Shown here one piece after another: positions 47,302 through 58,138 of a stretch of 64,000 nt of DNA. The notes beneath the pieces were generated by a model, which was given only the letters and a program-made list of their open reading frames with translations, made no database searches and was not told the origin of the DNA. Position 1 is the first letter of the stretch. Each line of letters starts with the position of its first letter. The stretch is from assembly GCA_034440575.1 (NCBI GenBank), contig JAOTOL010001309.1:146001-210000 (forward strand). Direction: 5' to 3'. Source of the DNA: Imbricaverruca yamaguchii (lineage: Eukaryota > Arthropoda > Thecostraca > Neoverrucidae). Both the position numbers and the translations under genes were made by a program.

Positions 47302-47389
47302 GTAAGTGATATTGGTCATACAGGTAAGTCAGTGCCTCATATCAGGCAATTAAATTAGTCCTTACAAATGGAGGCATGCGGTACAGAAT

Positions 47390-47595
47390 GTTGGGGCGGG
47401 GATCAAAGAATGGTTAGGGTATTGAGCTCTGGGTATCAAAGTCCCCAGGTCAGACACTCACACCACTCGGCACATTTCCCAATCCCGCGGCCCACTGGCG
47501 AAACTGGGCAGTGCCATTAGCCGTGGTCGTGCATAAAGTGCGTCAAGAACAACCCAATAAACAAGTACAGAAGGTTAAACAAATACCCCAAATAC
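47390..47595 (+). mobile_element. Probable tRNA-derived SINE in CRYZ-like intron 1
   Basis: The head shows an A-box-like 'aatggttagggtattgagc' and, about 30 bases later, a B-box-like 'ccaggtcagacactc'. The body ('cgtggtcgtgcataaagtgc') belongs to a different family from the copies at 36.8 and 61.5 kb. Boundaries are approximate. Confidence 0.5.
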
Positions 47596-47939
47596 CTGTG
47601 TGGGTACATATAAGATTATATACCTACACAGGTGTATAATGTATTTTCACAAGTGCGAGTAAACAGCGCATCTGACCTCCAGCCACCGTGGACCTGATTA
47701 TCGGGGAAGAAACTAAAAAGGCCTACCAAATTCCTGTCTGAAAAATATATGGATCGTCTATCACTTCGCAGCCATCGACGTTGACTCCACTCCCTCCATA
47801 TCTGCCCTTTCTTTGTTATCATCCTTTTCAACCCGAGGTATGACATGGGACGTTGGCTATTCCACCTAAACAGCTCTGTCCTTCCGCGGATTCTCCCATT
47901 CTGTTTTACATCCGCCCTGTCTTCACCATCTGTCATTGT

Positions 47940-48272
47940 TAGCAGACGAAATGATAGCCATTGAACCAGGTGTGACTGCCTCGATATGAAATAGCTATGG
48001 TGAGACTCAGCCGCGTCATTACGAAATAGCCATGGTGAGATACGATATCGTCGATAGGAGACATCTACGATTAGATGCGGTGCCGTCGATAGGAAGTAGC
48101 CATGGTGGAATGCAGCCTCCTTGACAGGAGATAGCCACGATGAGATGCTGTGCGTCGACAGGAAATTGCCGCTGTGAGATACTGTCATATCGATACGACA
48201 GTCACGATGAGAGGCTGCTGCGTCGATAGGAAATAACCATGGTGAGATGTGGCTTCATCGATAAGAAAATGA
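47940..48272. repeat. About 40-bp tandem repeat in CRYZ-like intron 1
   Basis: Seven to eight imperfect units contain 'gtcgataggaaatagccatg' and 'gtgagatgctg'. The units are strongly diverged. The array directly abuts the left terminal inverted repeat of the DNA transposon. Confidence 0.8.
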
Positions 48273-48276
48273 AAGC

Positions 48277-49157
48277 CTAAGGCTGCGTTGTTTGTCGCGT
48301 TCCGTCCACGAATTCCGTAGACTCTGACGTCATGTGTCGTTATTTGTCCATTCCTCACGAATTCCGCGGCCATATTTCGTGGATTCTGCGGGGAACGCAC
48401 GGAATGAAAAAAGGCGCCCAGCCCAGTCTTGTGCTGTTTCTTCCAAGATGGCGACGCACACGCTCTCTGGTCGACATCGGCATACTGATCTGGAACACGA
48501 GCATATGTCGGGTTGAATTCAGCATATCAATAGCGGCCAGCTGACGTCGGGCCGTTGTCAGACATCCCACTCCCCAGCTGACAGTGGGCCCCTCGCATCC
48601 CGACAGTAGCTTGCTAGGGGTCCCACGTTGGCTGTGTGTCGGCTGCATTTCGGCTTGGCAGACATTCCATTCCTCGCCGACACCGGGCCACTGGTGTCCA
48701 GATAGCGGCACGACGTCGGTCCGCTGTTGGCATGTCCATTGGGCAATGACCAGTGTAAATTTCCTTCCTGCCATTGACATGCCTGCCATAGTCTGTCCCT
48801 GATATGTCTGACCCATCTACCTCGGACACGATCCATCTCAGTATGGCTTCGCATTGTTATCCTTTTTATGTATTAAATTAAGCACCAATGGCCAATAACA
48901 ATATGATGGTAGGTGGGATATTTGTAGAATTACTGGTGTTGCCAACAGGTGATTCTTCCACATTGATTTAATGTAACAGCATGCAGTGAATGCTAATAAA
49001 AATCAGTAGGAAGGTTTGCGCACTGCGACACAAATTGCTAACATAAGTGATTCGGCGCGAAATTTCACAGAACGTTCCGTGGCTGCAGTCCACGAAATGT
49101 GCGACGTCACATTCCACGGAATTCGCGGAATAAAGGTGACAAAGAACGCACCCTTAG
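48277..49157. mobile_element. Non-autonomous DNA transposon with inverted ends
   Basis: The left end 'ctaaggctgcgttgtttgtc' and the inverse of the right end 'ctaagggtgcgttctttgtc' match at 18 of 20 positions. Similarity continues inward through 'cgaattccgt' and 'gtgacgtc'. The left end has further internal copies of the 'acgaattccgcgg' word, as sub-terminal repeats. The 881-base interior has no transposase motif. No clear target duplication beyond TA/TAA-like bases was seen, so the superfamily is open. Confidence 0.7.
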
Positions 49158-50017
49158 TACACGAGGTGCAGGTGCCAGTTTAGTGATGCAAGTGACATAG
49201 CTAAGCTATGCAAATACCAAGTCAGTTTATGTTATGTCAGGGCAGGTTGTTATGGTAGGTTGCGTTAGGCTGTGTCAAGTAGTTCGACGTAGGTCAGGTT
49301 GTATTAGTTCATCCCCATGCTAGCCTAGGCTTTTTTAGGTGCGGTACGATTTTAAGCATACTGCAGATTATTACCTTGAAAGGGTAGGGATACCGCAGGT
49401 GAAAGGGCATTGCAAACGTGGGAAAAGATGGGATTGCAAATGCCTAGTACCTGTGAGACCCACGCTTTTGTGAATTATCATGCTGTGATACCAGAGTGTG
49501 GTGACGTGAGGAGACGCGTGGTAGGATAATATGGCAATCAGACAGGCCAATGGCATCGAACCAGCTTAGCTCGGGTCACCTAGGGTCATTGTAGGCTACC
49601 GACACGCTCTGCAACTCGCGCGGCAAGTGATAGTCTATGCTATTTCGTGACGATTCGTCCCAGTACGTTTGTGATATGTGCTTTATGCCATTTTCTGTTG
49701 CGTGATACGTGCACAATCGGACAGAATCTCGTGCGAGATTCCGCAGGAGGCGGGTTTGAGTTATATTTTTGGATCATGGTTTTGTGGACCATTTTTGGAC
49801 CACGAAATTCGAAGAGGATTATGTTCTCACAGATTGTGACATCAGAAACCCCATTTTGTACCTCAAATCGCTTTTATGCATTTCCATCGAAAATATATTC
49901 GTTTGCAGTCATCGTTAAATATCACCATTCAGCCTTACAGCGATAATAATGAGAGGCGCTAATGTGATGATTGCAGTCCCGTAAGCCCTCAATAATCATG
50001 CAAGTGCAAAGGCCGCG
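49158..50017. other. Rest of CRYZ-like intron 1
   Basis: No element or exon was recognised. A few 'gtaggttgcgttaggct' words near 49250 resemble the GGTTAG runs seen elsewhere. Confidence 0.4.
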
Positions 50018-50153
50018 TATCGGAATGTCTGTTACACCCAACCGTCCGCAGGTGGTGGTGGGTGTGACCTCCGGTGCCAACCACATATCTGAATATCTGT
50101 TGCACCCTACCGTCCGCAGGTGGTGGTGGGTGTGGCTTGCTCCGGTGTCAACC
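50018..50153 (+). repeat. 68-bp tandem duplication of a splice acceptor and exon start
   Basis: The segments 50018-50085 and 50086-50153 are diverged copies of each other. Both contain 'ccgtccgcag' followed by 'gtggtggtgggtgtg'. Only the second acceptor (exon start 50120) leads into the conserved frame. Confidence 0.8.
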
Positions 50154-50269
50154 CCGTAGACACGTATATCCGCGCCGGGACGCGGCCACTGCAGCCGCTA
50201 CCCTACACACCCGGCTCAGACGCCGCCGGCAAGGTGCTGGAAACTGGCGACGACGTGGTGCACGTGAAG
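50120..50269 (+). CDS. Quinone oxidoreductase (CRYZ-like), exon 2
   Basis: A 50-codon exon between acceptor CCGCAG and donor AAG|GTACGC, phase 0 at both ends, so it joins exon 1 and exon 3 without shift. The peptide carries VACSGVNPVDTYIRAG and LPYTPGSDAAGKVLETGDD. The 'GVNPVDxYIRxG' and 'PYTPGSDxAG' blocks are diagnostic of the catalytic GroES-like domain of zeta-crystallin quinone oxidoreductases. The zinc ligands of true alcohol dehydrogenases are absent, as expected. GC-rich codon use contrasts with exon 1. A decoy copy of the exon start lies 68 bases upstream. Confidence 0.9.
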
Positions 50270-50309
50270 GTACGCACCACCCTCCAACGCCTTCGCTGGC
50301 TGGGACGGT

Positions 50310-50455
50310 GACGAGTTCTTAGGTACCCGTTCCAAACTGAAAGGCTGCGGTTTCGAGTCCCACCTGTCCCTATAACTCTTCGTCCGCGATCAACTGGTGT
50401 GAGAGGTCGACGACGCTGTGTGACTAAAACAGTTCACGTGTCGTAAAGCCACCAT
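50310..50455 (+). mobile_element. tRNA-derived SINE in CRYZ-like intron 2
   Basis: It has 'ggtttcgagtcccacctgtc' (B box), 'gcgatcaactggtgtgagag' and the tail 'cacgtgtcgtaaagcc', as in the copies at 36.8 and 61.5 kb. The A box is diverged (gacgagttcttaggtac). It starts only 40 bases after the donor site of exon 2. Confidence 0.7.
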
Positions 50456-51528
50456 ACCTCTGTTAGCTGGACTGCAGCATTGCTCCAAAACATGTTCGTC
50501 CTAAATCTTTTCAGTGTTTCTGTGAATTGGATTGCTGGCTGCGGAATGCTGATGACTTTCGTGTTGTGCTGATTGGTGATCTGTTTGTTCTTGAAGTAAA
50601 CAACAAAATGCATTTGTGCATTAATTCACTTGATTTTGTCTGAATGTAGATGTTGCCATCTGTCTCTCCCGCGTAGCTAACTGCCTGAAAGGAAAGCCCG
50701 AATCTGATAATCCACATGCGTGATATTTGTTTTGCCAAAGAGCAATTAAATTGCATCATTCCAATATAATCATTCAACCTTCTGGAGTGAAAAGGAAGCG
50801 TAGGAAAATTATCCACTAACGACAACACAGTGCAAAATTATTCACCATGTGGCCTGAAAATTCACAGTTTATGGAGTTGTGCTATTTCATCCTCATCCTA
50901 GGTTTTTACCATTTTGCCACCTGATGTATGGGCAGTCATCATGCATATGACTGCTAAGCAATGTAAAGTGCATGTGACTGAAGTGAAAGGCATTCCGCTT
51001 TTTAATCCCTAAGTGACAATCCTTTATTTTCTTCCAATCTTTCACTATTTCCAAGCAACTTCTTCCTTCATCCACACAGTTAATGGTGAGGCAATTTTAG
51101 GACACTGCGACAACATTCTAGACAAAGATAATCCAGAGCAAGGTCCTTTTTCCAACCATATTCGGAACAGCAGTGTAGCACTCATTGAATATTGTGTACC
51201 TCATCGTGCTGAACAGACTGGTGGCGTTGCATGCGTGCTTATTCGGCACAACATGACGGTAGGTGTCGTCTGTTAATGTGTACTTGTTCGGACCTACGGC
51301 TATTGGGCGCTACATGCTGATGTCCACTTGTTTGAGACATCAGGAGCAGCGGGTGTCCTACGTTGATAACTTATGTGTACTTAATCAGACAGATGAGACA
51401 GCGACTTCGTACGTTCATGTACGTTACGGCCTTGTGCGTTGTTCGGCCTTGTGTCATGAATGCCTCGCTGGTGGAGGGGGATGGCAGCGGGCGTTGTGCG
51501 TTGACGTCATGTGTGCCTGGCCGGCCAG
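50456..51528 (+). other. Rest of CRYZ-like intron 2
   Basis: No element or further exon was recognised. Confidence 0.5.
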
Positions 51529-51704
51529 AAGGGACAGAGAGTGTTCGTCAGCCTCGGTCCGGACGGCGGACACAGCGGCTCCTACGCCAGCTGTCTGGTC
51601 GCGCCGGCCTCCTGCGTGGGTGCCTTGCCCGACAGGCTGACCTTCCAACAGGGCGCCGCTCTGGGAGTGCCCTACTTCACGGCCTGGCACGCACTCATGC
51701 AGAG
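51529..51704 (+). CDS. Quinone oxidoreductase (CRYZ-like), exon 3
   Basis: The exon follows acceptor GGCCAG in phase 0 and ends CAGAG|GTACGG in phase 2, 176 bases. It encodes KGQRVFVSLGPDGGHSGSYA, then LPDRLTFQQGAALGVPYFTA and WHALMQ. The 'GDRVF.....GSYAE' and 'QGAAxGxPYFTAxxAL' blocks belong to the part of MDR quinone oxidoreductases where the catalytic domain joins the Rossmann domain. The usual acidic residue before RVF is glutamine here. The phase 2 end agrees with the exon at 52155. Confidence 0.9.
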
Positions 51705-52154
51705 GTACGGCCCGCTGGAGTCTGCTGTCGGGGCCTGCCTCGGTGGTGGGTGCTCAGGAAATGCGACGCGTTTTGTTGGATCGCGCCGTTCATGACGTTT
51801 GTCGCTTACTATGCGTCACAGATTTGCGTTCAGAACACCTCGAAACACAAATATGAATCCTGGCATCATCATTGTGAAAATGTAATACATGAGAGAGAAC
51901 GGATACCATGATTCCATGTTTCTAAAATCTTACCATTAATCGCGTGTGCGTAGCAAGGACAGAATCGACTTCAAAAGTAACCAGTCTCTGTCCGTTTTTT
52001 GGATACGTCTAGTTACACGCGTCAGCGGGTCACGCAGCCAATTTGCAGTGTATTGCCAATTTGCACCGTGCCTCTGTAGGTTACCTCGTCAGTACCTCGA
52101 GCCGCGCGTGTCCCAGGCGACACGGTCGTCACCGCCGTGCTACCCGGCCGGCAG
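51705..52154 (+). other. CRYZ-like intron 3
   Basis: A 450-base intron from GTACGG to CGGCAG. No element is recognised. Confidence 0.6.
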
Positions 52155-52243
52155 GGCGCGGGCCGCTCGCGGCAGCAGCGTACTCGTCCACGGCGCCAGC
52201 GGGGCGGTCGGACTGGCAGCCGTGCAGATCGCCAAACATCACG
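52155..52243 (+). CDS. Quinone oxidoreductase (CRYZ-like), exon 4 (NADPH-binding)
   Basis: It starts after acceptor CCGGCAG with one base completing the split codon (phase 2) and ends CACG|GTACGT in phase 1. The peptide contains ARAARGSSVLVHGASGAVGL and AAVQIAKHHG. 'VLVHGASGAVGxAAxQIAK' is the dinucleotide-binding loop and helix of the Rossmann fold in zeta-crystallins, which take NADPH. All four exons together give about 169 residues, roughly half of a typical 320-330-residue protein. The remaining Rossmann and C-terminal exons were not found downstream, so they lie outside the window, are too diverged to see, or the gene is truncated. Confidence 0.9.
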
Positions 52244-54599
52244 GTACGTAGCCCACCTGCCGGAACCAGGACAGCCCCCCGGGCCACGGGTCCGGGTCAC
52301 GTCGGAATGGGAGACGAGGCGATCGGCTGGGCGTGTCGGGAGCGACCTGGACGTCCGGCTGACCTTTCGTTCATGCTGCACTCGTCCCTGAATGCCTGAT
52401 TGGCTTGTGATGATATGCCAGTGCGGCGTCATTCCTTTGATGCTTCGGGACGGTTAGCACGCCCTCCAGAGGGGGGAGGGGGTGATCCGCCCGGCGTTGT
52501 GCAATTTGGGCCTTTTCGTAGGCCATTTTTACCTGGTTATACGGTGTTTGGACCGTATTGTGTCTTGCTTTCCTTGACTCGTCTCTAAAAAGGAATATAC
52601 CTATGTTTTTTTCCGATTGCTTTCTGCTTTAGGTAAGCCCAAATATCATTTCAATGTAATATGCGAATTGACATGTCCGCCTCTTGAAGGCAAATCTTAT
52701 GACCCCAAAGTAAATATATGGCAAATTGGCATGTACACATTTTTTTCTTGTACGGCAGGATTTTCCTTGTTTCCTGTCCTTGTACCTATCTTCTTTCAGT
52801 CATCGTTATTAAGGGTATAAATGAAACTTCCCATCGCACTATGATGTAAAACCCAGGAGCACATGAAATATTTTAAGCGTCGCATTTCATTTCATTGAAG
52901 GAACTAAGAGTTAGGCGATCTTGTCTTGCTAGTAATAATGTAAATGTGAACACATTCATTTTGCCTTATTGGTCAGTCACGGATATCATGACTGGCCACA
53001 TGTGGGAAGTGAATTGCCAGGTCAGATGGTGTATTATTTTACACCGGACACACTTTCATGTTTGACCTTGGATCAGATGTTAGAAAGACGTTCGTCGTCC
53101 GTCCTCATACTTGTTAACACCGGAGTCCTCAGATCAATCGTGCCGAATCGGTATGAAATATTGGCAACGTGAAAATGCCTAAGCTGTTCGTGTGTCTTCG
53201 TAGTTTAAATGTACATCGGCTCTCTATATGGCCCGAGTTGTTTTTGACTGCCCCACTTTCGCCCGAAAGAAGTACGTTTCTCGTTTGTTAGAGTCTGGGC
53301 TCGCCTAGGCTGACTGCTATTTTAGCAGCGTCTTCCTGCAATTTAGCATCCACTACTATCCATTTTCTCGATCCGTTAATGCTCTCGAAATGGCCCTGAA
53401 GATACAGTGCCTCTCAGCCTGGCTCGGCTGGTAGAGATCCGTATTTTATTACACCACGACTTCGTGGCGCTATACGTTGTCTGTGGCGTCTTCACACCCT
53501 GATACCGGGTGTTAGTTTTAGACATCAGATGAATGCCCCAAGCTTTGCACTGGCTCGTGATTTTGGTGATGGTGGCGAAGTCACATTGGTTGGCATTTCT
53601 TCCCATTGGGATCGCCCAGTTGTTCCTACGAGGTAACCTCACAGCTAAGGTGTAGCAAAGGACTAGCCTATACGGTTGGCGTTTTCAAGATTCTCACATG
53701 CAATAAGTAATGCAGTAAGCATGATCATTTTTCTGGTTTGCCCATAAATCCTTGTTTTAGGCAGGGAACTTATTGAAGTAAGTCATTCCGAAATGAGTTC
53801 CGCCTATCGAACAAGTGCCGTGAAGTTTTCTTTAAACTTGATATTTTACTGATGCGCTTTGGATTACAAAATTGCTGGACACATTTCGCTTCAAATGTAA
53901 AACAATATGGGCGCTGTATGCCCAACGCAGTCGATGCACCGGTAAGCACAAATAACCAACCAAATGTAAAACAATGTGGTGTCGTACGAACTGTGTTAAT
54001 CGATGCACCAACATCACCAATCATCTGCCGATGTGCATTATTAAGCAGAAATCATAACATCTGCGAGTTACCACAATTCCCTTACGACGAAGTATTAATT
54101 GCTGGGATGCCATTGTGCAGCCAGGTGCCTGGGCCCTTGACCACGTTCAGCAATGCCAGTAGCGCCAAAAATCCAAATAATCATTGAAGCATTCAACAGT
54201 CATATTAGCTCACTTTTAAACCGGCTCAACACTAAAATAGTGGTGTAACGGTACTACATGCTGTTGGAACTTCCATAGTTATTGTGGCTTGAGTGATAGT
54301 TGATTAGACCTCGACTGCTGTTTCACACTGACTCGATTCGAAGATCTTACCTGCTGTGAACTACTGTATATTACTGGACTTACCAACGGGCAGAAGTGGC
54401 GACGTTCTGGGCCCTGTCCGCACGGTTTTAACTGCTATTCGTTGTCGGCGGCTGACCTTGACGGAATCAGCTGGGCCGAGTCAGTCTCCCTCGCCAGGCG
54501 GTGCCCCAGCCTGTCACCACTGGACAGACAGTCCGGCCGCTGAATCACTCAGCTGACAAACATCATGTGACATTCTGAACACATCCTGTAGCCCAGAGG
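52244..54599. other. Unassigned stretch downstream of CRYZ-like exon 4
   Basis: This is probably intronic if the gene continues. No further exon was found. One LINE-type tail is annotated separately at 53895-53962. Confidence 0.35.
53895..53962 (+). repeat. Severely truncated I-group LINE 3' end
   Basis: The stretch contains 'tgggcgctgtatgcccaacg', 'cagtcgatgcaccggtaagc' and ends in 'acaaataaccaaccaaa'. It matches the last 60 bases of the LINE at 46258-46321. No body of the element is attached. Confidence 0.7.
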
Positions 54600-55204
54600 G
54601 GGGGGACAGCGCCCAGCAACAGCACAGGCATCGAATATACGTTCAGTTGGTCCCGGGGCACGCCGGCATCCTGGGTAATGAAATAATCGATGAAGTGGCA
54701 AGGCTGGCGGCTACCCCGAGCCAAGACGATAAACACATCAACCTCAATGCCGTGAAAGCCCAGCTCAAGCTGCACCTGGGACGAGAGTGGGCCGAAAGCA
54801 ACTGCGCGACACGACACTTGAACGTCGTGGGCCCAGGCAAGACCCGCCTAGGAGACAGGCTCGTCCTCACCAGAGTCGAGGGAGTGGCTCTGGCCCGCTT
54901 GCGGCCACTCCACATTGGTGGGGGCGTATCGACACAGGATCGGGCTGGAGGACTACCCTACCTGCACTGGATGCGACGACGGGGAGCCGGAAAACGTCGA
55001 CCACATGATGACGAAGTGCCCAGCCACGACGAAACTCCGACACGACATCTTCGGCTACCACGACCCGTCTCTGATGGAGGTCTTTTCCAGCGCAGACTCG
55101 GTGATATCGCTCCTGAGAAAAGCAACGAGTAAATCATGTTACCTACTGGTACCTTCCTTGCTTCGCTGCTCGAACTACTATCTGTTGAGTGGGAAGGCTA
55201 GATG
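54600..55204 (+). pseudogene. LINE fragment with RNase H C-terminus, second family
   Basis: The frame from 54630 has LVPGHAGILGNEIIDEVARL, the last RNase H block with its aspartate, and later TRVEGVALARLR. After a frameshift near 54.91 kb the next frame has GAYRHRIGLEDYPTCTGCDD and VDHMMTKCPATTKLRHDIFG. That is the Cys/His-bearing C-terminus typical of RNase H LINE polyproteins, and it runs to a stop at 55203. The sequence differs clearly from the LINE at 39.6-46.3 kb, so it is another family. Reverse transcriptase and 5' parts are missing. High CpG content suggests no strong mutational decay. Confidence 0.75.
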
Positions 55205-55356
55205 AATGATATATACTCTGCACTATTCAAATTCAACTGTCAGGTCACAGCTCACCATTGGGATAAATTGATCAATATGTGGCATTCGTTGATGGGATTA
55301 TCAACATAATTATTCATGTTTTTATCCAGGCCGCCATGGAGGTAATTCAGACTCCG

Positions 55357-55572
55357 ATGTCAGCAATGTAGCCAGGTCACTAGATACATCCAGGTTTGTG
55401 GATGTCAGCAATGTAGCCCCGGTCACTGGATGTATCCAGGTGTGTGGGTGTCAGCAATGTAGACAGGTCACTGGGTGTATCCAGGTTTGTGGGTGTCAGA
55501 AATGTGGACAGGTCACTGGATGTATCCAGGTTTGTGAATGTCAGCAATGTAGACAGGTCACTGGATATAGCG
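55357..55572. repeat. 45-bp tandem repeat (about 5 copies)
   Basis: The unit combines 'gtcagcaatgtagacaggtc' and 'actggatgtatccaggtttg'. Copies differ at several positions. The period is a multiple of three and keeps an 80-codon frame open (VCGCQQCRQVTGCIQ type), which I regard as accidental. Confidence 0.9.
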
Positions 55573-56208
55573 CCAGCCGTGTGTACGGGATCAAGGGGTG
55601 GAGGCGCCAATTCAGTGACGCAGTGATAGATCATCCGTAAAATAGGGTAAATTATACCACTTCCTTAGCACTGAACTGCGTCTCTCTAACAGAAATATCG
55701 AGATCGTGCTTCTTCATGGGTTTATGAAGTTTTCAAGTCTTATTTCTAATAGTATCTTGTTTATAAGTGGCATTAGCATGCTCACCATAACGGATCATAG
55801 TACACAACATCTTGCAGCATAATTCCAGGTAAATCCAGGTATTAAACGATGCCAGGTTTATGGATATGTATATCTATCGTGATCGTTGTAGTGAGATTGC
55901 ATGTGAGGTGGCACTGGTACTAGCCCCATGATGCCGGCAGATGTGTCATCCAGTGCGGCGACCTCGTGACCGGGTGGGGCCTGCCGGATTCGTGGCGTGG
56001 TGGGGCGTGGGCTGGATGGACCAATCAGCGATCGGGGGGTGTCGGACACGCGGGAGCGGTGTCTAGTTGACCTGGGAGGGTGTGGGCTGTGCGGGGGCCA
56101 GTCTGGTTACCGACAAGCGCTGAGGAATACACGGTCCTGGCATCAAAGTTTATTTTCGTTAACCATAAGCTATTTCTGCCCTTTTTTGTGTTACGATGCC
56201 GGGGCCCG
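55573..56208. other. Unassigned stretch
   Basis: No gene is recognised. CpG content rises from about 55.9 kb toward the retroelement fragment. No long terminal repeat was identified. Confidence 0.35.
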
Positions 56209-56938
56209 GGAGTGAGGACTGTTACGGCAGTGCGAGTGGCGGACGAGCCGCTGGCCGGTCCGAAGTTTGACCCACGCCTGATCGACGCCTTCGACTGAAC
56301 CGGCGACGCCGTGAGCTGGTACACGCAAGCGGTCCTGCCGTGCGAGTACCGGGATGCGTCGCCTGCGGATGTGCTGCCGATGTGCCTGAAAGACGGCGCG
56401 TTCGCCATCTGGCAGCAGCTACCAGGACCGCCGGTCGCTCGACCGGTTCCGAAACGCGCTGTTCGTGGCGTTCGGGACGGACGCCTGCGAGGCGCACGGG
56501 GCGTTCACGACGCTCCGACTCCAGGACAACGAGAGCGTCGATGTGTTCCTGACGAGCCTGCAGAAATACGCCGCCCTGTTCGGCGGTGTGTCGGACCAGC
56601 AGATGGCGGCCGCGCTCGTGAACGGGTCACCCTCGGCCGTTAGCGCTGTCGTGCTGGCGGGAGCCCGGCCGGGAGAAGCGGATCTGCTCAGCACGCTGTC
56701 ACGCACACGCACGACGTTGAAGGCGGAGAGGCGTCGCGCGACCGAGGAGGCCGCGATCGTCGCTGCTACCGCTGCGTCGGTCGCGGTCGGTGCTGCCGCT
56801 GCACGACGTCTGACCCCGGCCCTGCGGCGGCGCTGTTGGACTTGCGGCGTCGTCGGCCATTTCGCGGTCGCCTGCCCGCGACGAGTGGGAAACTCCGCCG
56901 GGGGCGCGCCAGCGCAAGCGCCGTCTCCGGAGGTATGA
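56209..56938 (+). pseudogene. LTR-type retroelement gag fragment, broken
   Basis: The first frame has EPLAGPKFDPRLIDAF, then a TGA, then DAVSWYTQAVLPCEYRDASP in the same frame. After a frameshift near 56.42 kb a 158-codon frame contains DNESVDVFLTSLQKYAALFG and DQQMAAALVNGSP. It ends with a zinc knuckle, CWTCGVVGHFAVAC. The order capsid-like helices then CCHC, followed by an aspartic protease, is that of gag in Gypsy-like elements. The GC- and CpG-rich composition differs from the flanks. The gag stop overlaps the start of the protease frame as ATGA. Confidence 0.7.
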
Positions 56939-57300
56939 GCGCGCTCCCGGTGGTGGAAATGTCTGTAGACGGCGTGACACGTCTGGCACTGATAGACACG
57001 GGATGTACCGATGTGCTCATCTACGTCGGGTGCTGCTCGACGTGGGGGTCGAGGTCGGTGCTACTACGCGCCGTTAATCAGGGGACGCTGAGGTGCGTCG
57101 GCGTCATGCGTGTGGTGGTGGCCTACCAGAGCAAGCGGGTTACGCTGGTGGGTTACGCTGGTCTGTCCGGCCCTGGTGGTGCCGGACAGACCGCTGGGCG
57201 TGGACATGATTATGTGCATGATCGGGGTGACGGCGCTGGGAGGCGTCGTAGTGCGATGTGCAGATTCAGTTGCGTCACCAGAAAATTGTCCTGAAGTTTG
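56935..57300 (+). pseudogene. LTR-type retroelement protease fragment
   Basis: The frame starts MSALPVVEMSVDGVTRLALI and continues with DTGCTDVLIY, the D-T-G active-site motif of retroviral-type aspartic proteases. After a frameshift near 57.17 kb a second frame carries ALVVPDRPLGVDMIMCMIG, resembling the conserved GxDxIxG end of such proteases. No reverse transcriptase follows, so the element is truncated here. The DTG motif and position after a CCHC protein make the assignment good. Confidence 0.65.
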
Positions 57301-57483
57301 GTGTTTGGGGTGGAAGATGTACATCCAGGGAGGTTCCTAGTGATCCAGAGGTATTTCGATGATTATGTTTGACTGATGGGAGGGGCCGACTTACCGGGAA
57401 TATGTCTCCAGGTATTGGTGGCAGTGCCGATTCATGGCCGTTTTCAAGATTTCGTGGCACGGAAGATGAGATGCCAGAGGCCC

Positions 57484-57523
57484 CATCAAGGGACCTCTGG
57501 ACTTCACCAGAGGTCCCTTGATG
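57484..57523. repeat. Perfect 17-bp inverted repeat
   Basis: The arm 'catcaagggacctctgg' and its exact complement are separated by the 6-base loop 'acttca'. A third, diverged copy of the arm word ('gtccagaggtaccttgagg') lies just downstream. No T-tract or gene end is associated. Confidence 0.9.
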
Positions 57524-58077
57524 TGGTGATGGTCCAGAGGTACCTTGAGGTCATTGCGCACACCAATGTCATATTAATGTGAGGTGCCAAATTCGATAGT
57601 TTTCCTAATCTAGTTTGCTCCCAATAAATATGTCCATTAGTTGAGGGGTCAAACTGATCCGAGGCTACATATACGGATTATTCAAGCGGAACTACTCATT
57701 ATATGTTGCTCACCTATTTTTACATACTGGGGCTGCCTCTAGTGTGCATGAATTCACCCCTGACCGTTCCCTCATGTTTTGCCTATGGTGTGCGAAAGTT
57801 TCAACTTACTTTGATCTACATCCTCTAAACTATGCCATCCTTTTCGAGGACTGCAAGGCCAGTGATTTCATCCCCAGTGATTTCATCCCCCTTTTGAACT
57901 TGCTTTTTTGCTGCAGTGAATGTGGCTAAAAGTTTTTGTGGCTCATGTATTTAGGGTCGTTACCGGCCTTGCATTCATCTTTCTCAGGGTCAGTGTGTTT
58001 CCGAGGTTAATCGAGATCAACCGTTCACTCCGGATTACCTGTGAAACCTCGGCCATGCTGTATCAATCTCGGGTTTT

Positions 58078-58138
58078 AGTGGAGGCTGTATAACCAACAC
58101 AATCTATGCGTCCCCTAGCCCAAATAACTAACTAATCA
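58078..58138 (+). repeat. Severely truncated I-group LINE 3' end
   Basis: 'ggctgtataaccaacacaat', 'ctatgcgtcccctagcccaa' and 'ataactaactaa' follow one another, matching the LINE 3' terminus with several substitutions. Confidence 0.6.

Noticed and set aside
55573..58077. Complete LTR retrotransposon
   Set aside because: Gag and protease fragments are present, but no paired terminal repeats, primer-binding site, reverse transcriptase or integrase were seen.
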